A DNA stretch of 64,000 nt, from the NCBI GenBank assembly GCA_028287235.1, contig JAQBQB010000001.1, positions 52,344 through 116,343 of the forward strand, given 5' to 3'. Position numbers and translations under genes: made by a program. A model generated the notes under the pieces. The model searched no databases. It saw nothing but the letters and a program-made list of their open reading frames with translations, and was not told where the DNA came from. This document shows positions 41,898 to 50,969 of this stretch, piece after piece (within the stretch, counting starts at the first letter, position 1; every line of letters begins with the position of its first letter). The DNA is from Gemmatimonadota bacterium. Its GTDB lineage: Bacteria > Gemmatimonadota > Gemmatimonadetes > Gemmatimonadales > Gemmatimonadaceae.

Positions 41898-42680
41898 CTA
41901 CGAAAACGCCGTCCAGTACACCACCAGCGAGCATCTCGCACTCGGCGAGTCTCCCCCTCCGAACGTCCGGCTCTGCCGAATGTTCTCGACCCAGACGTAC
42001 CGCGCGTACTCCGGTGGCGCGTCGCTCGGCGAGGCGTAGATCTCGACGGCGATGAGCTCGGTCGCGTAGCGCGGCAACGGGTTCGTCAACGCGAGCGGCC
42101 GGCCGTTGATGAGCGCATTCAAACAGCGCGCGCCTTTCGTGGCGAGCGGAATGGGCTTTTCGCCCCACTGCGTCATGCGCATCTCCGTGCGAAAGCCCGC
42201 AACGCCGTCGAACACCTCGCCCAGCTCCACGGCGGCCTTGTCGGCGATGTCGTCGTCGGTCAGGTACAATCCCTTCCCGAACCGCCGGCGACAGTTGAAT
42301 CCAGCGTACGTGATCGCGGGACAGACGCCGCGCTCCTGCACCACGACGCTGTCGAGCAGCGCCGGTCGTTGCTTGAGCTCGAACTTGAGATCGACGTGGC
42401 CGTTCTTCGACAGATCCGTCGTCATCTCGGCGGGCGTGAAACCCAGGCGTCGAACGCGCACGTGGTAAAATCCGCCGTCGAGCTTCACGAGCGTAAAATG
42501 ACCGGTCGAGTCGGTCTGCGTGTGCGCCGGGTTGGGAGCCACGTTCACGCTCGCGCCGGCGATCGGACGGCCCTCGGGATCGAGCACGACGCCCGCGATC
42601 GTTCCGCCGGTCGCCTGGGCTGAGCCGATCGCCCGTAAGCCGAGCATTGCCGCGAGGGTGAGCAACGCCGTCTGTCGCAT
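41898..42680 (-). CDS. Secreted protein with carboxypeptidase-regulatory-like domain
   Basis: A 260-residue exported protein: signal peptide (about 1-22), then a carboxypeptidase-regulatory-like beta-sandwich (about 25-105; GVVLDPEGRPIAGASV, TDSTGHF, VRVRRLGFTP), the same kind of domain found at the N-terminus of TonB-dependent receptors. The remaining ~150 residues contain RGVCPAITYAGFNCRRRF and resemble plug-domain remnants (ALINGRPL, RYATELIAVEIY), so this could be a receptor that has lost its barrel. It is divergent from the methylase gene across 131 bp. Confidence 0.75.
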   Translation of the reverse strand: MRQTALLTLAAMLGLRAIGSAQATGGTIAGVVLDPEGRPIAGASVNVAPNPAHTQTDSTGHFTLVKLDGGFYHVRVRRLGFTPAEMTTDLSKNGHVDLKFELKQRPALLDSVVVQERGVCPAITYAGFNCRRRFGKGLYLTDDDIADKAAVELGEVFDGVAGFRTEMRMTQWGEKPIPLATKGARCLNALINGRPLALTNPLPRYATELIAVEIYASPSDAPPEYARYVWVENIRQSRTFGGGDSPSARCSLVVYWTAFS

Positions 42681-42811
42681 GACTCAACATACGGCGCGGA
42701 AAGCGGATGGCAATTGGAAAGGTGGTCGCTCGAACGTCGATCGGCGTTTTTTGATCGTGGACGCAACCGAGTGGTCGCGGTCCACGCGGCCGACCGTCGT
42801 ACTCTCGGCGC

Positions 42812-45800
42812 GTGCGAACTTTACGTGCCGCAGCCGAGCTGCTCGCCGCTGCCGACTCGATCGATTCTCTGGCCCCACTCGCCCGGGCCATCGGTTGCGA
42901 CGGTGATCCATCGCCGCTCGACGGGCACTCCCGGCGTGCCCTCGGTCTCGACGACGATGTCCTCGACGCTCGCGTCGCCGCCGGACGGGGCGCGCTGCGC
43001 GCACTGCTGCTCGTCGTTCCGGCGCGCGCTGCGCTTCGCGATCTCCTGCCGCGACTCGCCGCCCGACTGTCGACTCGCACGCCGCACGTGCTGTGGATGG
43101 TCATCATCACGCAACGCGAGACGGGAGCGCTCGCCTTGGCAGCGTGGACCGATCACCGCCGCCCGCCGCGCGTCACCGCGCTGCTCGCGAACCGAGCGAC
43201 GCTCGTCGACAGCGACGCCGAGACACTTCGCGCACTCGGTGCGGTCGCGGCCGATCGCGATATTCTGACGCACACGCGCTGGGTCGAGATTCTCGGACGC
43301 GAGGCGCTCACGGTGCGCTTCTATCGCGCGCTGGAGCAGACCGTCGAGAAGATGGCCGAGTCGTCGAGCGTGGGATCGGCGGAAGTGCGGCGCGAGATCG
43401 CCCTGCTCAACGCGTCGCGTCTGCTCTTTCTGTCCTTTCTCGAGGCCAAGGGTTGGCTCGACGGCGACGGCGCCTTTCTCGCTCATCGGTTCGACGCGTC
43501 GATGCTCGCCGGCGGTCGATTCCACGAGCGCGTTCTACGCCCGTTGTTCTTCGGTACACTCAATACGCCGGTGCGCCGCCGCGCGCCGGCGGCGCACCGA
43601 TTCGGCGCGATTCCATTTCTCAACGGTGGCTTGTTTACTCGAACGCCGGTGGAGCGCCGGCATCGGGGACTCGCCTTCTCCGACGAAGCATATGGCACAC
43701 TGATCGCCGGCGTCTTCGGCCAGTACCGATTCACCGCGCGCGAGGAGACCGCAGGTTGGACCGAGGCCGCCGTCGACCCAGAGATGCTCGGCCGCGCGTT
43801 CGAGTCGCTCATGGCGCCGCCGGAGAGGCGGCGCACCGGCGCCTTCTTTACTCCGTTCGCGCTCGTCGAGCGCGTGGTCGGCGCGGGACTCGACGCGGCG
43901 CTGACGGACGATTCCGTGAGCGCGGTGAAGTCGCTCACCGTGCTCGATCCGGCGTGCGGCTCCGGCGCGTTTCTCGTTCACGTCCTCGAGCGCATCGCGA
44001 GCCGGCTGATGTCGGCGGGCGACACGCGTGACGTGAGCGTCGTGCGCCGCGAGGTGCTCACGCGCTCCGTCTTCGGCGTCGACGTCAATCCCACGGCGGT
44101 CTGGTTGTGTGAGCTGCGCCTCTGGCTGTCGGTGGTGATCGAGAGTGCGGAGACAAATCCCAACGCCGTTTCGCCGCTGCCGAATCTCGACCGGAACGTG
44201 CGCACGGGCGACGCACTGTCAGGCCGCGGGTTCGGCGACGCCGACATTCGCCTCGGCGGCGGCGCGGCTCTCCAGCGGTTGCGGCAGCGCTACGCCAACG
44301 CGAGCGGACCGCGAAAGGATTCGCTTGCGCGCGCACTCGACCGCGCAGAACGCACGCGTGCAATCGGTGCGCTCGAGGCGGAGCTGGCGACGATCGCCGG
44401 CCGGCGCCGCGATCTCGTGGTAGCGCGGCGCGGACGCGACCTGTTCGGCGAGCCCTATCGTCCGTCGCGCGACGAGCTGCTGAGCGCCGACGTACTTCGC
44501 CGGAAAGCGGCGTCGCTACGTGCGCTGCGCCGGCGGATCGCGGGCGGAGGTGCGCTGTCATTTTCGTTCGCCGTCCACTTCGCCGACGTCGCGTCGCGCG
44601 GCGGGTTCGGGCTCATCGTCGGCAATCCGCCGTGGGTGCGGATGCACCACATACCGCCGCAACAGCGCGCGGACTTCCGGCGCGACTACGAGGTGGCGCG
44701 AAACGCCGCGTGGGAAGTGGGTGCCGGGCCGTCGGGTGCGGGCCGCGGCTTCGCGGCACAGGTGGACGTTGCCGCGCTCTTCGTCGAGCGCTCCGTACGT
44801 CTGCTCGGGCCGAATGCCGCGCTGGCGCTGCTACTGCCCGTGAAGCTCTGGCAGTCGCTCGCCGGCGGTGGCGTGCGACGATTGCTGGCCGAGACTGCGC
44901 GCCTCCACTGCGTGGAGGATCATTCCGAGGCGCCGTCGGCGTTCGATGCCGCGGTGTATCCGTCGCTGATCGTGGCGCAGCGGAAGGGCAGCGAAAGAGC
45001 CGCGGCCACCGACTGCGTTCAAATGGCGGTGCATCACGCCGGTCACGCGCCCTTCACTTGGCAAGCGCGCGCGGGCTCACTCGCGCTCGACACGAGCCCC
45101 GGCGCGCCATGGCTTCTCCTTCCACCAGATGCGCGGCGTGCCTTCGACCATCTCCGCGACGCGGGACGCCCGCTCGCGCAAACGCCGTTTGGGCGTCCGC
45201 ACCTCGGCGTGAAGTGCGGTTGCAACGAAGCGTTCATCGTCGAGCTGCTCGGCGTGCACGGCGATCTCGCCGACGTCCTCACGTCGGACGACAGGCGCGT
45301 CACCATCGAAAATGAGCTTCTGCGGCCGCTGCTCCGCGGCGAGCAGCTTCGCCGATGGCGCGTGCCTCGGAGTCCCGAGTACATCATCTGGACACACGAT
45401 GATTCCGACGCGCCGCGCGCATCGCTTCCGCCGCACGCGGCGCGGTGGCTCGCTCGTTGGAAGCGCCGCCTCGAAGCGCGCACCGACTCGCGCCATCGCG
45501 CGCGGTGGTGGTCGCTCTTTCGCACCGAAAGCGCGCGAGCCGATCGGCCGCGCGTCGTGTGGGGCGATCTCGGGCATGAGCCCCGGGCCAGCGTGCTCGA
45601 TGCAGGCGACCTCGCTGCGCCGCTCAACAGCTGCTACGTCGCGCGCTGCCCCACACTCGCCGACGCGCATGCGCTTGCCGCGCTGCTCAACGGCCCCTTG
45701 GCGCGCGCCTGGCTGAACGCGATCGCCGAGCCGGCGCGTGGAGGCTACCGGCGGTATCTCGGTTGGACGTTGTCGCTGCTTCCCATGCCCACCGACTGGG

Positions 45801-45949
45801 AGCGGGCGCGCGCCGTTCTCGCTCCGCTTGGGGAACGCGGCCGGCGCGGACAACCGCCGAGCGACAGCGAGCTATTCGACGCATCGCTCGACGCGTACGG
45901 TGTGCTACGAGATTGCGTCGCACCGCTCGTGGCGTGGCAGTGCCGGTGA
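42812..45949 (+). CDS. DNA N6-adenine methyltransferase of PglX/DrmMI/type IIG class
   Basis: A 1045-residue protein. The central methylase has motif I DPACGSGAF (379-387) and catalytic motif IV NPPWV (605-609). The N-terminal ~370 residues include RLLFLSFLEAKGWL near 208, a phrase common to large Eco57I-like, BREX PglX and DISARM DrmMI methylases; no convincing PD-(D/E)xK nuclease motif was seen there. The C-terminal ~400 residues contain the target-recognition type region. It should methylate adenine in a specific DNA site. Its stop overlaps the helicase GTG (GTGA), so both proteins are made together. GTG start at 42812. Defence role is inference from family and pairing. Confidence 0.86.
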   Translation: MRTLRAAAELLAAADSIDSLAPLARAIGCDGDPSPLDGHSRRALGLDDDVLDARVAAGRGALRALLLVVPARAALRDLLPRLAARLSTRTPHVLWMVIITQRETGALALAAWTDHRRPPRVTALLANRATLVDSDAETLRALGAVAADRDILTHTRWVEILGREALTVRFYRALEQTVEKMAESSSVGSAEVRREIALLNASRLLFLSFLEAKGWLDGDGAFLAHRFDASMLAGGRFHERVLRPLFFGTLNTPVRRRAPAAHRFGAIPFLNGGLFTRTPVERRHRGLAFSDEAYGTLIAGVFGQYRFTAREETAGWTEAAVDPEMLGRAFESLMAPPERRRTGAFFTPFALVERVVGAGLDAALTDDSVSAVKSLTVLDPACGSGAFLVHVLERIASRLMSAGDTRDVSVVRREVLTRSVFGVDVNPTAVWLCELRLWLSVVIESAETNPNAVSPLPNLDRNVRTGDALSGRGFGDADIRLGGGAALQRLRQRYANASGPRKDSLARALDRAERTRAIGALEAELATIAGRRRDLVVARRGRDLFGEPYRPSRDELLSADVLRRKAASLRALRRRIAGGGALSFSFAVHFADVASRGGFGLIVGNPPWVRMHHIPPQQRADFRRDYEVARNAAWEVGAGPSGAGRGFAAQVDVAALFVERSVRLLGPNAALALLLPVKLWQSLAGGGVRRLLAETARLHCVEDHSEAPSAFDAAVYPSLIVAQRKGSERAAATDCVQMAVHHAGHAPFTWQARAGSLALDTSPGAPWLLLPPDARRAFDHLRDAGRPLAQTPFGRPHLGVKCGCNEAFIVELLGVHGDLADVLTSDDRRVTIENELLRPLLRGEQLRRWRVPRSPEYIIWTHDDSDAPRASLPPHAARWLARWKRRLEARTDSRHRARWWSLFRTESARADRPRVVWGDLGHEPRASVLDAGDLAAPLNSCYVARCPTLADAHALAALLNGPLARAWLNAIAEPARGGYRRYLGWTLSLLPMPTDWERARAVLAPLGERGRRGQPPSDSELFDASLDAYGVLRDCVAPLVAWQCR

Positions 45950-48180
45950 CGCAATCGACCGCCGCCTCCGCGCTCGCCGACGCGCGTCATCGCATCGCCG
46001 CCGCGATGCTCGAGACACGGGACGAAATGCCGCGCCGTCTCGGCGACGTAGAGCTGCGGCCACACCAGCGCACCGCCGCGACGCGCCTCGCGTCGCTCGT
46101 CGCCGCGCACGGCGGGGCGATGCTCGCCGAACCGGTTGGCGTCGGCAAGACGTACACAGCGCTCGCGGTTGCGGCACGACTTGGCGGGCGGTTGCTCGTC
46201 GTCGCGCCCGCGGCGTTGCGCGGCATGTGGAGCGCGGCGCTCGCGCGCTGCGGCGCGTCGGCGACCATCGTGAGCCACGAGTCGCTTAGCCGCGGAGCGC
46301 GACCGGCGACGTATCCCGACGTCGTCATCGTGGATGAAGCACATCGCCTGCGCGCGCAGGGAACGCGGCGCTACGCCGTCCTCGCGGAGCTGTGCCGAAG
46401 GTCGAAGCTGTTGCTCGTGACCGCGACACCCGTCCAGAATCGCACCGCCGATCTCGCGGCGCAGCTGGCGCTGTTCCTCGGCAGGCGCGCATGGCAGATG
46501 ACCGAGGAGGAGTTGGCGGCGTACGTCGTGCGCGACTCGGCGGCCGACGTCGGTGTGAGACCGGCGCTCGTGGGTCCGCGACTCGTCGTGCTCGACGCCC
46601 ACGACGATTGCCTCGAGCAAATCCTCGCGCTGCCGCCGCCTATCCCGGCGCGCGACGAAGGCCTCGCCGCGGCACTCACCAGCTACGGACTCATTCACCA
46701 GTGGACATCGAGCCGCGGCGCTCTCGAGCGCGCACTGCAACGGCGACGCGCCCGCGCGCTCGCGTTGACGAGCGCGCTCGAAGCAGGTCGCAGGCCGACA
46801 CGCGCCGAGCTCTCGGCATGGACCCACGCCGACGACGCGCTGCAGCTCGCTTTTCCAGAGATCGTCGCCGAGGAAGCTCTCGACGGCGACGCGGAGGTCG
46901 GGGAGCTCCGCGCTTCTCTGGAGGCACACACGTCGGCGGTCGAGGGACTGCTCCTGCATCTGCGTGCGTCGCCCGATCCGGACATTGCACGGGCGAATGC
47001 GCTCCGGCGCATTCGCGCCGCGCATCCGGGCGAGCGAATCATCGCCTTCTGTCACTACGCCGAAACCGTCAATGCGCTTCGATCGAAGCTGGCACGTGAC
47101 GCGGGGGTTGCGGCGCTCACAGCGCATGGCGCGCGCGTCGCGGGCGGTCGCGTCACTCGCGACGACGTGCTCAAGCAGTTCCTGGCTCGCGCGGATGGCG
47201 CCTCGATCGAGCGCGCCGGCGAGCGGATCGACCTGCTCATCACCACCGACCTGTTGAGCGAAGGGCTCAACCTCCAGGAAGCGTCGGTCGTGGTGCACCT
47301 CGATCTGCCGTGGAATCCGGCGCGGCTGGATCAGCGGGTGGGTCGCGCGCTGCGGCTAGGCTCCCGGCATCCGACGGTGACGGTGTACACCTTCGCCCCG
47401 CCGGCCGACGCCGAACGACTGCTTCGAGTCGAACGCCGCCTTCGCGAGAAGTTGAGCGTGGCGCAGCGAACGATCGGAATCGCGGGCCGGATACTTCCGT
47501 CGCCGTTGGCGATTCCTGCGGGAGAGCACGGAATGGCGGAGCAGGCGAGCGAGATCGAGACGGCGCTGCGCGGCTGGCTTCAGGCGGGCGCCGGGGGTTC
47601 ATGGACTCGAGAGCCGATCGTGGCCGCGGTCGAATCCGAGCTGTGCGGCTTCCTCGCACTGGTGTGCGACGACGACGGAGCGCGCCTGCTCGCCGACGTC
47701 GGCGCGGGGATCGATGCCCGGGTAGCATCGATTCGCCGCGCCGTTGCTGCTTCCGACGGGCAGCCAGGAAAAGTGGACGAAGCGCGCGCCGCGAATGTGC
47801 TGCAGCAGCTCGCCACATGGCGCGCGGCGCGGGCCGGAGAGACGACGATCGACTTCCAGGCGGCCGCGTCCGCTCGCTCGCGGCGTGCAGCGCTCACCCG
47901 TGTGGCGCAGGCGCTCGAGCGCGCGCCACGCCACCAACGCTCGCTGCTCGCTCCTCTCGCCGACGCGGCGCGGGCCGTCGCAACGGCGCCGCTGGCCGAG
48001 GGCGCCGAGCGAATTCTCGAGACGCTCGTGCGGGCCGAGCTGCCCGACGAAGCCTGGCTGCGTTCCATCGCCACGTTCGGGGAATTGAACGCGCGCGAGC
48101 GGCCCGCGCCCGACCGTCACGGAGGTACCGCGCGTGTCGTCGCCCTCGTGCTGTTCGGACCAGCGGGGCCGCCCCTTTAG
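45946..48180 (+). CDS. SNF2/RapA/DrmD-like helicase partner of the methylase
   Basis: A 744-residue superfamily 2 ATPase. Motifs in order: LRPHQ (Q-like, 38), EPVGVGKTYTA (Walker A, 62-72), APAALRGMW, VDEAH (129-133), LLLVTATPVQN (156-165), then helicase C with FCHYAE, TTDLLSEGLNLQ, LDLPWNPARLDQRVGRALRLGS. The last phrase is near the RapA/DrmD form. A helical C-terminal ~240 residues has no nuclease motif visible. It is expected to translocate on DNA. The GTGA overlap with the methylase makes stoichiometric production likely. A second GTG two codons earlier is possible. Confidence 0.88.
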   Translation: MTQSTAASALADARHRIAAAMLETRDEMPRRLGDVELRPHQRTAATRLASLVAAHGGAMLAEPVGVGKTYTALAVAARLGGRLLVVAPAALRGMWSAALARCGASATIVSHESLSRGARPATYPDVVIVDEAHRLRAQGTRRYAVLAELCRRSKLLLVTATPVQNRTADLAAQLALFLGRRAWQMTEEELAAYVVRDSAADVGVRPALVGPRLVVLDAHDDCLEQILALPPPIPARDEGLAAALTSYGLIHQWTSSRGALERALQRRRARALALTSALEAGRRPTRAELSAWTHADDALQLAFPEIVAEEALDGDAEVGELRASLEAHTSAVEGLLLHLRASPDPDIARANALRRIRAAHPGERIIAFCHYAETVNALRSKLARDAGVAALTAHGARVAGGRVTRDDVLKQFLARADGASIERAGERIDLLITTDLLSEGLNLQEASVVVHLDLPWNPARLDQRVGRALRLGSRHPTVTVYTFAPPADAERLLRVERRLREKLSVAQRTIGIAGRILPSPLAIPAGEHGMAEQASEIETALRGWLQAGAGGSWTREPIVAAVESELCGFLALVCDDDGARLLADVGAGIDARVASIRRAVAASDGQPGKVDEARAANVLQQLATWRAARAGETTIDFQAAASARSRRAALTRVAQALERAPRHQRSLLAPLADAARAVATAPLAEGAERILETLVRAELPDEAWLRSIATFGELNARERPAPDRHGGTARVVALVLFGPAGPPL

Positions 48181-48261
48181 TCCGCGGCCGAGCGGCCGAC
48201 ACTCTTTAGTGCAAGACATGCACGTCGCCGTTTCCAGATCGTCCGCTCACGGAGTCCGCAG

Positions 48262-48462
48262 ATGGACAACAACGCTGCCCCTTCACCTACGCCTGCTGAG
48301 TCACCGCGCCCCGAGCGCCCCGACTTGGATAGCTGGCGTGGGGATATCCGTGAGCAGCCGCCGCGCTGGCGTCGACGCCCGAAGTCCGAACAGGTCCGGA
48401 GTCTGTGGAACGCCACACGTCCTCTGTTGGCTCGCATCGGCGAAGGAAATAGCTGGAAGTAG
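48262..48462 (+). CDS. Small Pro/Arg-rich protein
   Basis: A 66-residue polar protein with a Pro-rich N-terminus and an Arg/Trp-rich middle (SWRGDIREQPPRWRRRP). It has a GGAG ribosome-binding site seven bases before its ATG. It has no recognisable domain. It lies 81 bp after the helicase gene, so it could belong to the methylase/helicase module, but this is only position. Its stop codon is part of the inverted repeat arm at 48455-48469. Confidence 0.45.
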   Translation: MDNNAAPSPTPAESPRPERPDLDSWRGDIREQPPRWRRRPKSEQVRSLWNATRPLLARIGEGNSWK

Positions 48463-48581
48463 CTCGTAGTTCGTAGCTCGTAGTTCGTAGCTGGTAGCTC
48501 GTCGCCAGTCGATTGTCGTGCGCGTTACCTTTCGGTACGCCGCGCGCCCATACGACGGCCCACGAGCTACGAGCTACTTCC
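48455..48581. repeat. Tandem 14-bp repeats with 15-bp terminal inverted arms
   Basis: Three copies of a 14-bp unit AGCTCGTAGTTCGT start at 48461, 48475 and 48489 (the third varies). A perfect 15-bp inverted repeat, GGAAGTAGCTCGTAG at 48455-48469 with its complement at 48567-48581, bounds the element. The left arm includes the stop of the small gene, and the right arm ends 10 bp before the aldo/keto reductase ATG. It resembles a small non-coding repetitive element (REP/MITE-like). Confidence 0.7.
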
Positions 48582-48591
48582 TACGGGCTAT

Positions 48592-49560
48592 ATGCAATAC
48601 ACCAATCTCGGCCACACCGGACTCACCGTTTCGCGCATCTGCCTCGGCTGCATGAGCTACGGCAGCCCAGAGTGGCGTCCGTGGGTGTTGGACGAAGCCG
48701 CCGCGCAGCAGTTCTTCCGCGTCGCGCTCGACAACGGCATCACTTTCTTCGACACCGCCGACATGTATTCCATGGGCGTGAGCGAGGAAGTGACGGGCCG
48801 CGCGCTGCGCTCCATGGCGAAGCTCGACGAGATCGTCATCGCGACGAAGGTGTTCTTTCCAATGACCGACCGGCCCAACATGGGAGGGCTGTCGCGGAAG
48901 CACATCATCCAGGCGTGCGAGGACAGCCTGCGTCGGCTGGGAATCGAGACGATCGATCTCTACCAGATCCATCGCTTCGACGAGTCCACGCCGATCGACG
49001 AGACGCTGGCAGCGCTCGACCACCTCGTGCATCACGGCAAGGTGCGCTACATCGGCTCGAGCTCGACGCACGCATGGAAGCTCATGCAGGCACTGAGCAT
49101 CTCGGAGCGGCAGGGATGGGCGCGGTTCGTCTCGATGCAGAACCACTACAACCTGCTCTATCGTGAAGAGGAGCGAGAGATGCTGCCGCTCTGTCACGAC
49201 CAAGGCATCGGTGTCATTCCATGGTCACCGCTCGCACGCGGCGTGCTCACGCGTCCTCGCGAGAAGACCAAGGGCGAGACTACGCGGTCGACGAACGATC
49301 TACACGCTGACCGGCTCTACGCGCTCACCGATTGGGAGATCGTCGACGCCGTGGAGCGCATTGCCAAGGAGCGCGGCGTGCCGATGGCGCAGATCGGGCT
49401 GGCGTGGCTGCTGTCGAAGCGCGACGTCACGGCGCCGATCGTCGGCGCGACGAAGCTCAAGCACCTCGAGGACGCCATCGGCGCGCTGGACGTGACGCTG
49501 AGCGCCGACGAGATCCAGGCGCTCGAAGCGCCGTACACGCCCAAACCGGTGATGATGTAG
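48592..49560 (+). CDS. Aldo/keto reductase
   Basis: A 322-residue TIM-barrel oxidoreductase of the AKR superfamily, NADPH-dependent. The catalytic Asp and Tyr lie in FFDTADMYSMG, the catalytic Lys in IATKVFF and His in YQIHRFDE. The C-terminal cofactor region reads APIVGATKLKHLEDAIGAL. It belongs to the YghZ/Tas-like group acting on small aldehydes or ketones; substrate unknown. It stands alone; the next gene converges 15 bp downstream. Confidence 0.94.
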   Translation: MQYTNLGHTGLTVSRICLGCMSYGSPEWRPWVLDEAAAQQFFRVALDNGITFFDTADMYSMGVSEEVTGRALRSMAKLDEIVIATKVFFPMTDRPNMGGLSRKHIIQACEDSLRRLGIETIDLYQIHRFDESTPIDETLAALDHLVHHGKVRYIGSSSTHAWKLMQALSISERQGWARFVSMQNHYNLLYREEEREMLPLCHDQGIGVIPWSPLARGVLTRPREKTKGETTRSTNDLHADRLYALTDWEIVDAVERIAKERGVPMAQIGLAWLLSKRDVTAPIVGATKLKHLEDAIGALDVTLSADEIQALEAPYTPKPVMM

Positions 49561-49575
49561 CGACTCGTCCGGCGG

Positions 49576-50070
49576 CTAGTCCTCCAGCGCCGGCTCGTAC
49601 TCTCCGGGAACGTGCGCGCGCTCGTGCTTGTCGAGCATGCGCACGCAGGTGTTCCAGCGCAGGATGGACTCGTCGTTGCCCGACGGCCGCATGCCTTCCG
49701 CTTTCTCGTACCACGTCATCGCCTGACGAAACCACTCGGCGGCGACGTCGGCTGAGCCGAGGGCGCCGCGCTGGAGCTGTGCGCGCGCCCGGCGCTCGCA
49801 GATGATGCCGGCGTAGTACACGCGCTCGTACTCGTCAGTGATCCGCGGGAGCACGGCACGCGCCCGGTGTAGCCCGTCGGACATCTCCTCGGCGAACTGG
49901 TCGGTGATCGACAGCAGAAGCGAGACGAGCGCCTCCTGGTTGGCCGGGTCGATCTCGAGCACGTCGAGGCAGATGCTCTCGGCCGCGGACGACTCGTTGA
50001 GCAAACGGTAGCGCTCGGCCTTTTGCAGCGCGGACGGGATACCTTCGCGCGTGATCGGCTTTAGCTCCAT
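49576..50070 (-). CDS. TPR-like helical protein downstream of sdhB
   Basis: A 164-residue soluble all-helical protein with TPR-like phrases (AERYRLLNESSAAESICLDVL, DPANQEALVSLLLSITDQ, AEWFRQAMTWYEKAEGM). There is no catalytic motif. A longer upstream frame is antisense-like shadow of sdhB; the ATG at 50070 has an AGAGAGG site. It follows sdhB by 56 bp in the same direction, so it may be co-transcribed and act in assembly of the complex, but this is unproved. The C-terminus is acidic. Confidence 0.72.
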   Translation of the reverse strand: MELKPITREGIPSALQKAERYRLLNESSAAESICLDVLEIDPANQEALVSLLLSITDQFAEEMSDGLHRARAVLPRITDEYERVYYAGIICERRARAQLQRGALGSADVAAEWFRQAMTWYEKAEGMRPSGNDESILRWNTCVRMLDKHERAHVPGEYEPALED

Positions 50071-50126
50071 ACGCACCTCTCTGGTTACCTGGATGACACG
50101 CCCCGTTCCGCTGCGTGACACGCGAA

Positions 50127-50969
50127 TTACCCGTTCGCCTTCTTCCTCCGCGAATAGATCTTCACCAGCTTCCCGATCGGATCGAAAAATTCGTCGACCA
50201 CCCGCTCCTTGAGCGGAATGATCGCGTTGTCGGTGATCGTGATGTGCTCGGGACACACCTTGGTGCAGCACTTCGTGATGTTGCACAGTCCGATGCCGTG
50301 CTCTTTCCGAAGCTCGGGTACGCGGTCCGCGGTGTCGAGCGGATGCATCTCCAGCGCCGCCGCGTAAACGAGAAAGCGCGGCCCGATGAACTCCTCGTGC
50401 TTGTGATGGTCGCGCAGGACGTGACAGACGTCCTGGCAGAGGAAGCACTCGATGCACTTCCGGAATTCCTGCACGCGATCCACGTCTGTCTGCTGCATGC
50501 GCCAGGTGCCGTCGGGCGCGTCAGGCGGACGGGGCGTGAACTTCTGGATCTTCTTCTTGACCTCGAAGTTCCACGACACGTCGGTGACGAGGTCGCGCAT
50601 GTGCGGAAAGGCGCGCATCGGCTCGATCGTCACCGGCTTGTCGGCGTCGAGATCGGAGAGGCGCGTCATGCACATGAGCTTTGGCATGCCGTTGATCTCG
50701 GCCGAGCACGAGCCGCACTTGCCGGCCTTGCAGTTCCAGCGGACGGCGAGGTCGTTGGCCTGCGTCGCGGCGATCTCGTGGACGGCGTCGAGCACGACCA
50801 TGCCTTCGACGACGTCCTGCTTGTACTCCACGAAGTCCCCCTTCCCCGCCTCGCCGCGCCAGATCTTGAATGAGCGGGTGGCGTGCTTGGCCGACGCATC
50901 CTGGGCCGCTTGCGCCGCCGTGAATGCGTCTTGTCCCTTCGCTCCCGCCGTCGGCATTGGACTCGACAT
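50127..50969 (-). CDS. sdhB: Succinate dehydrogenase iron-sulfur subunit
   Basis: A 280-residue SdhB/FrdB subunit. The [2Fe-2S] cysteines lie in CKAGKCGSCS and MC; the [4Fe-4S] motif is CIECFLCQDVC, and the [3Fe-4S] motif CNITKCCTKVCP. It carries electrons from SdhA to the quinone site in the membrane. The N-terminal ~35 residues are Ala/Gln-rich and longer than usual. The ATG at 50969 shares a base with the sdhA stop (TAATG). Confidence 0.95.
   Translation of the reverse strand: MSSPMPTAGAKGQDAFTAAQAAQDASAKHATRSFKIWRGEAGKGDFVEYKQDVVEGMVVLDAVHEIAATQANDLAVRWNCKAGKCGSCSAEINGMPKLMCMTRLSDLDADKPVTIEPMRAFPHMRDLVTDVSWNFEVKKKIQKFTPRPPDAPDGTWRMQQTDVDRVQEFRKCIECFLCQDVCHVLRDHHKHEEFIGPRFLVYAAALEMHPLDTADRVPELRKEHGIGLCNITKCCTKVCPEHITITDNAIIPLKERVVDEFFDPIGKLVKIYSRRKKANG

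Noticed and set aside
42812..43900. PD-(D/E)xK nuclease in the methylase N-terminus
   Set aside because: No convincing motif was found, so a type IIG single-chain nuclease was not claimed.
48184..48198. CGGCCG-AG-CGGCCG stem after the helicase stop as terminator
   Set aside because: A 2-base loop is too tight and there is no T-tract; not listed.
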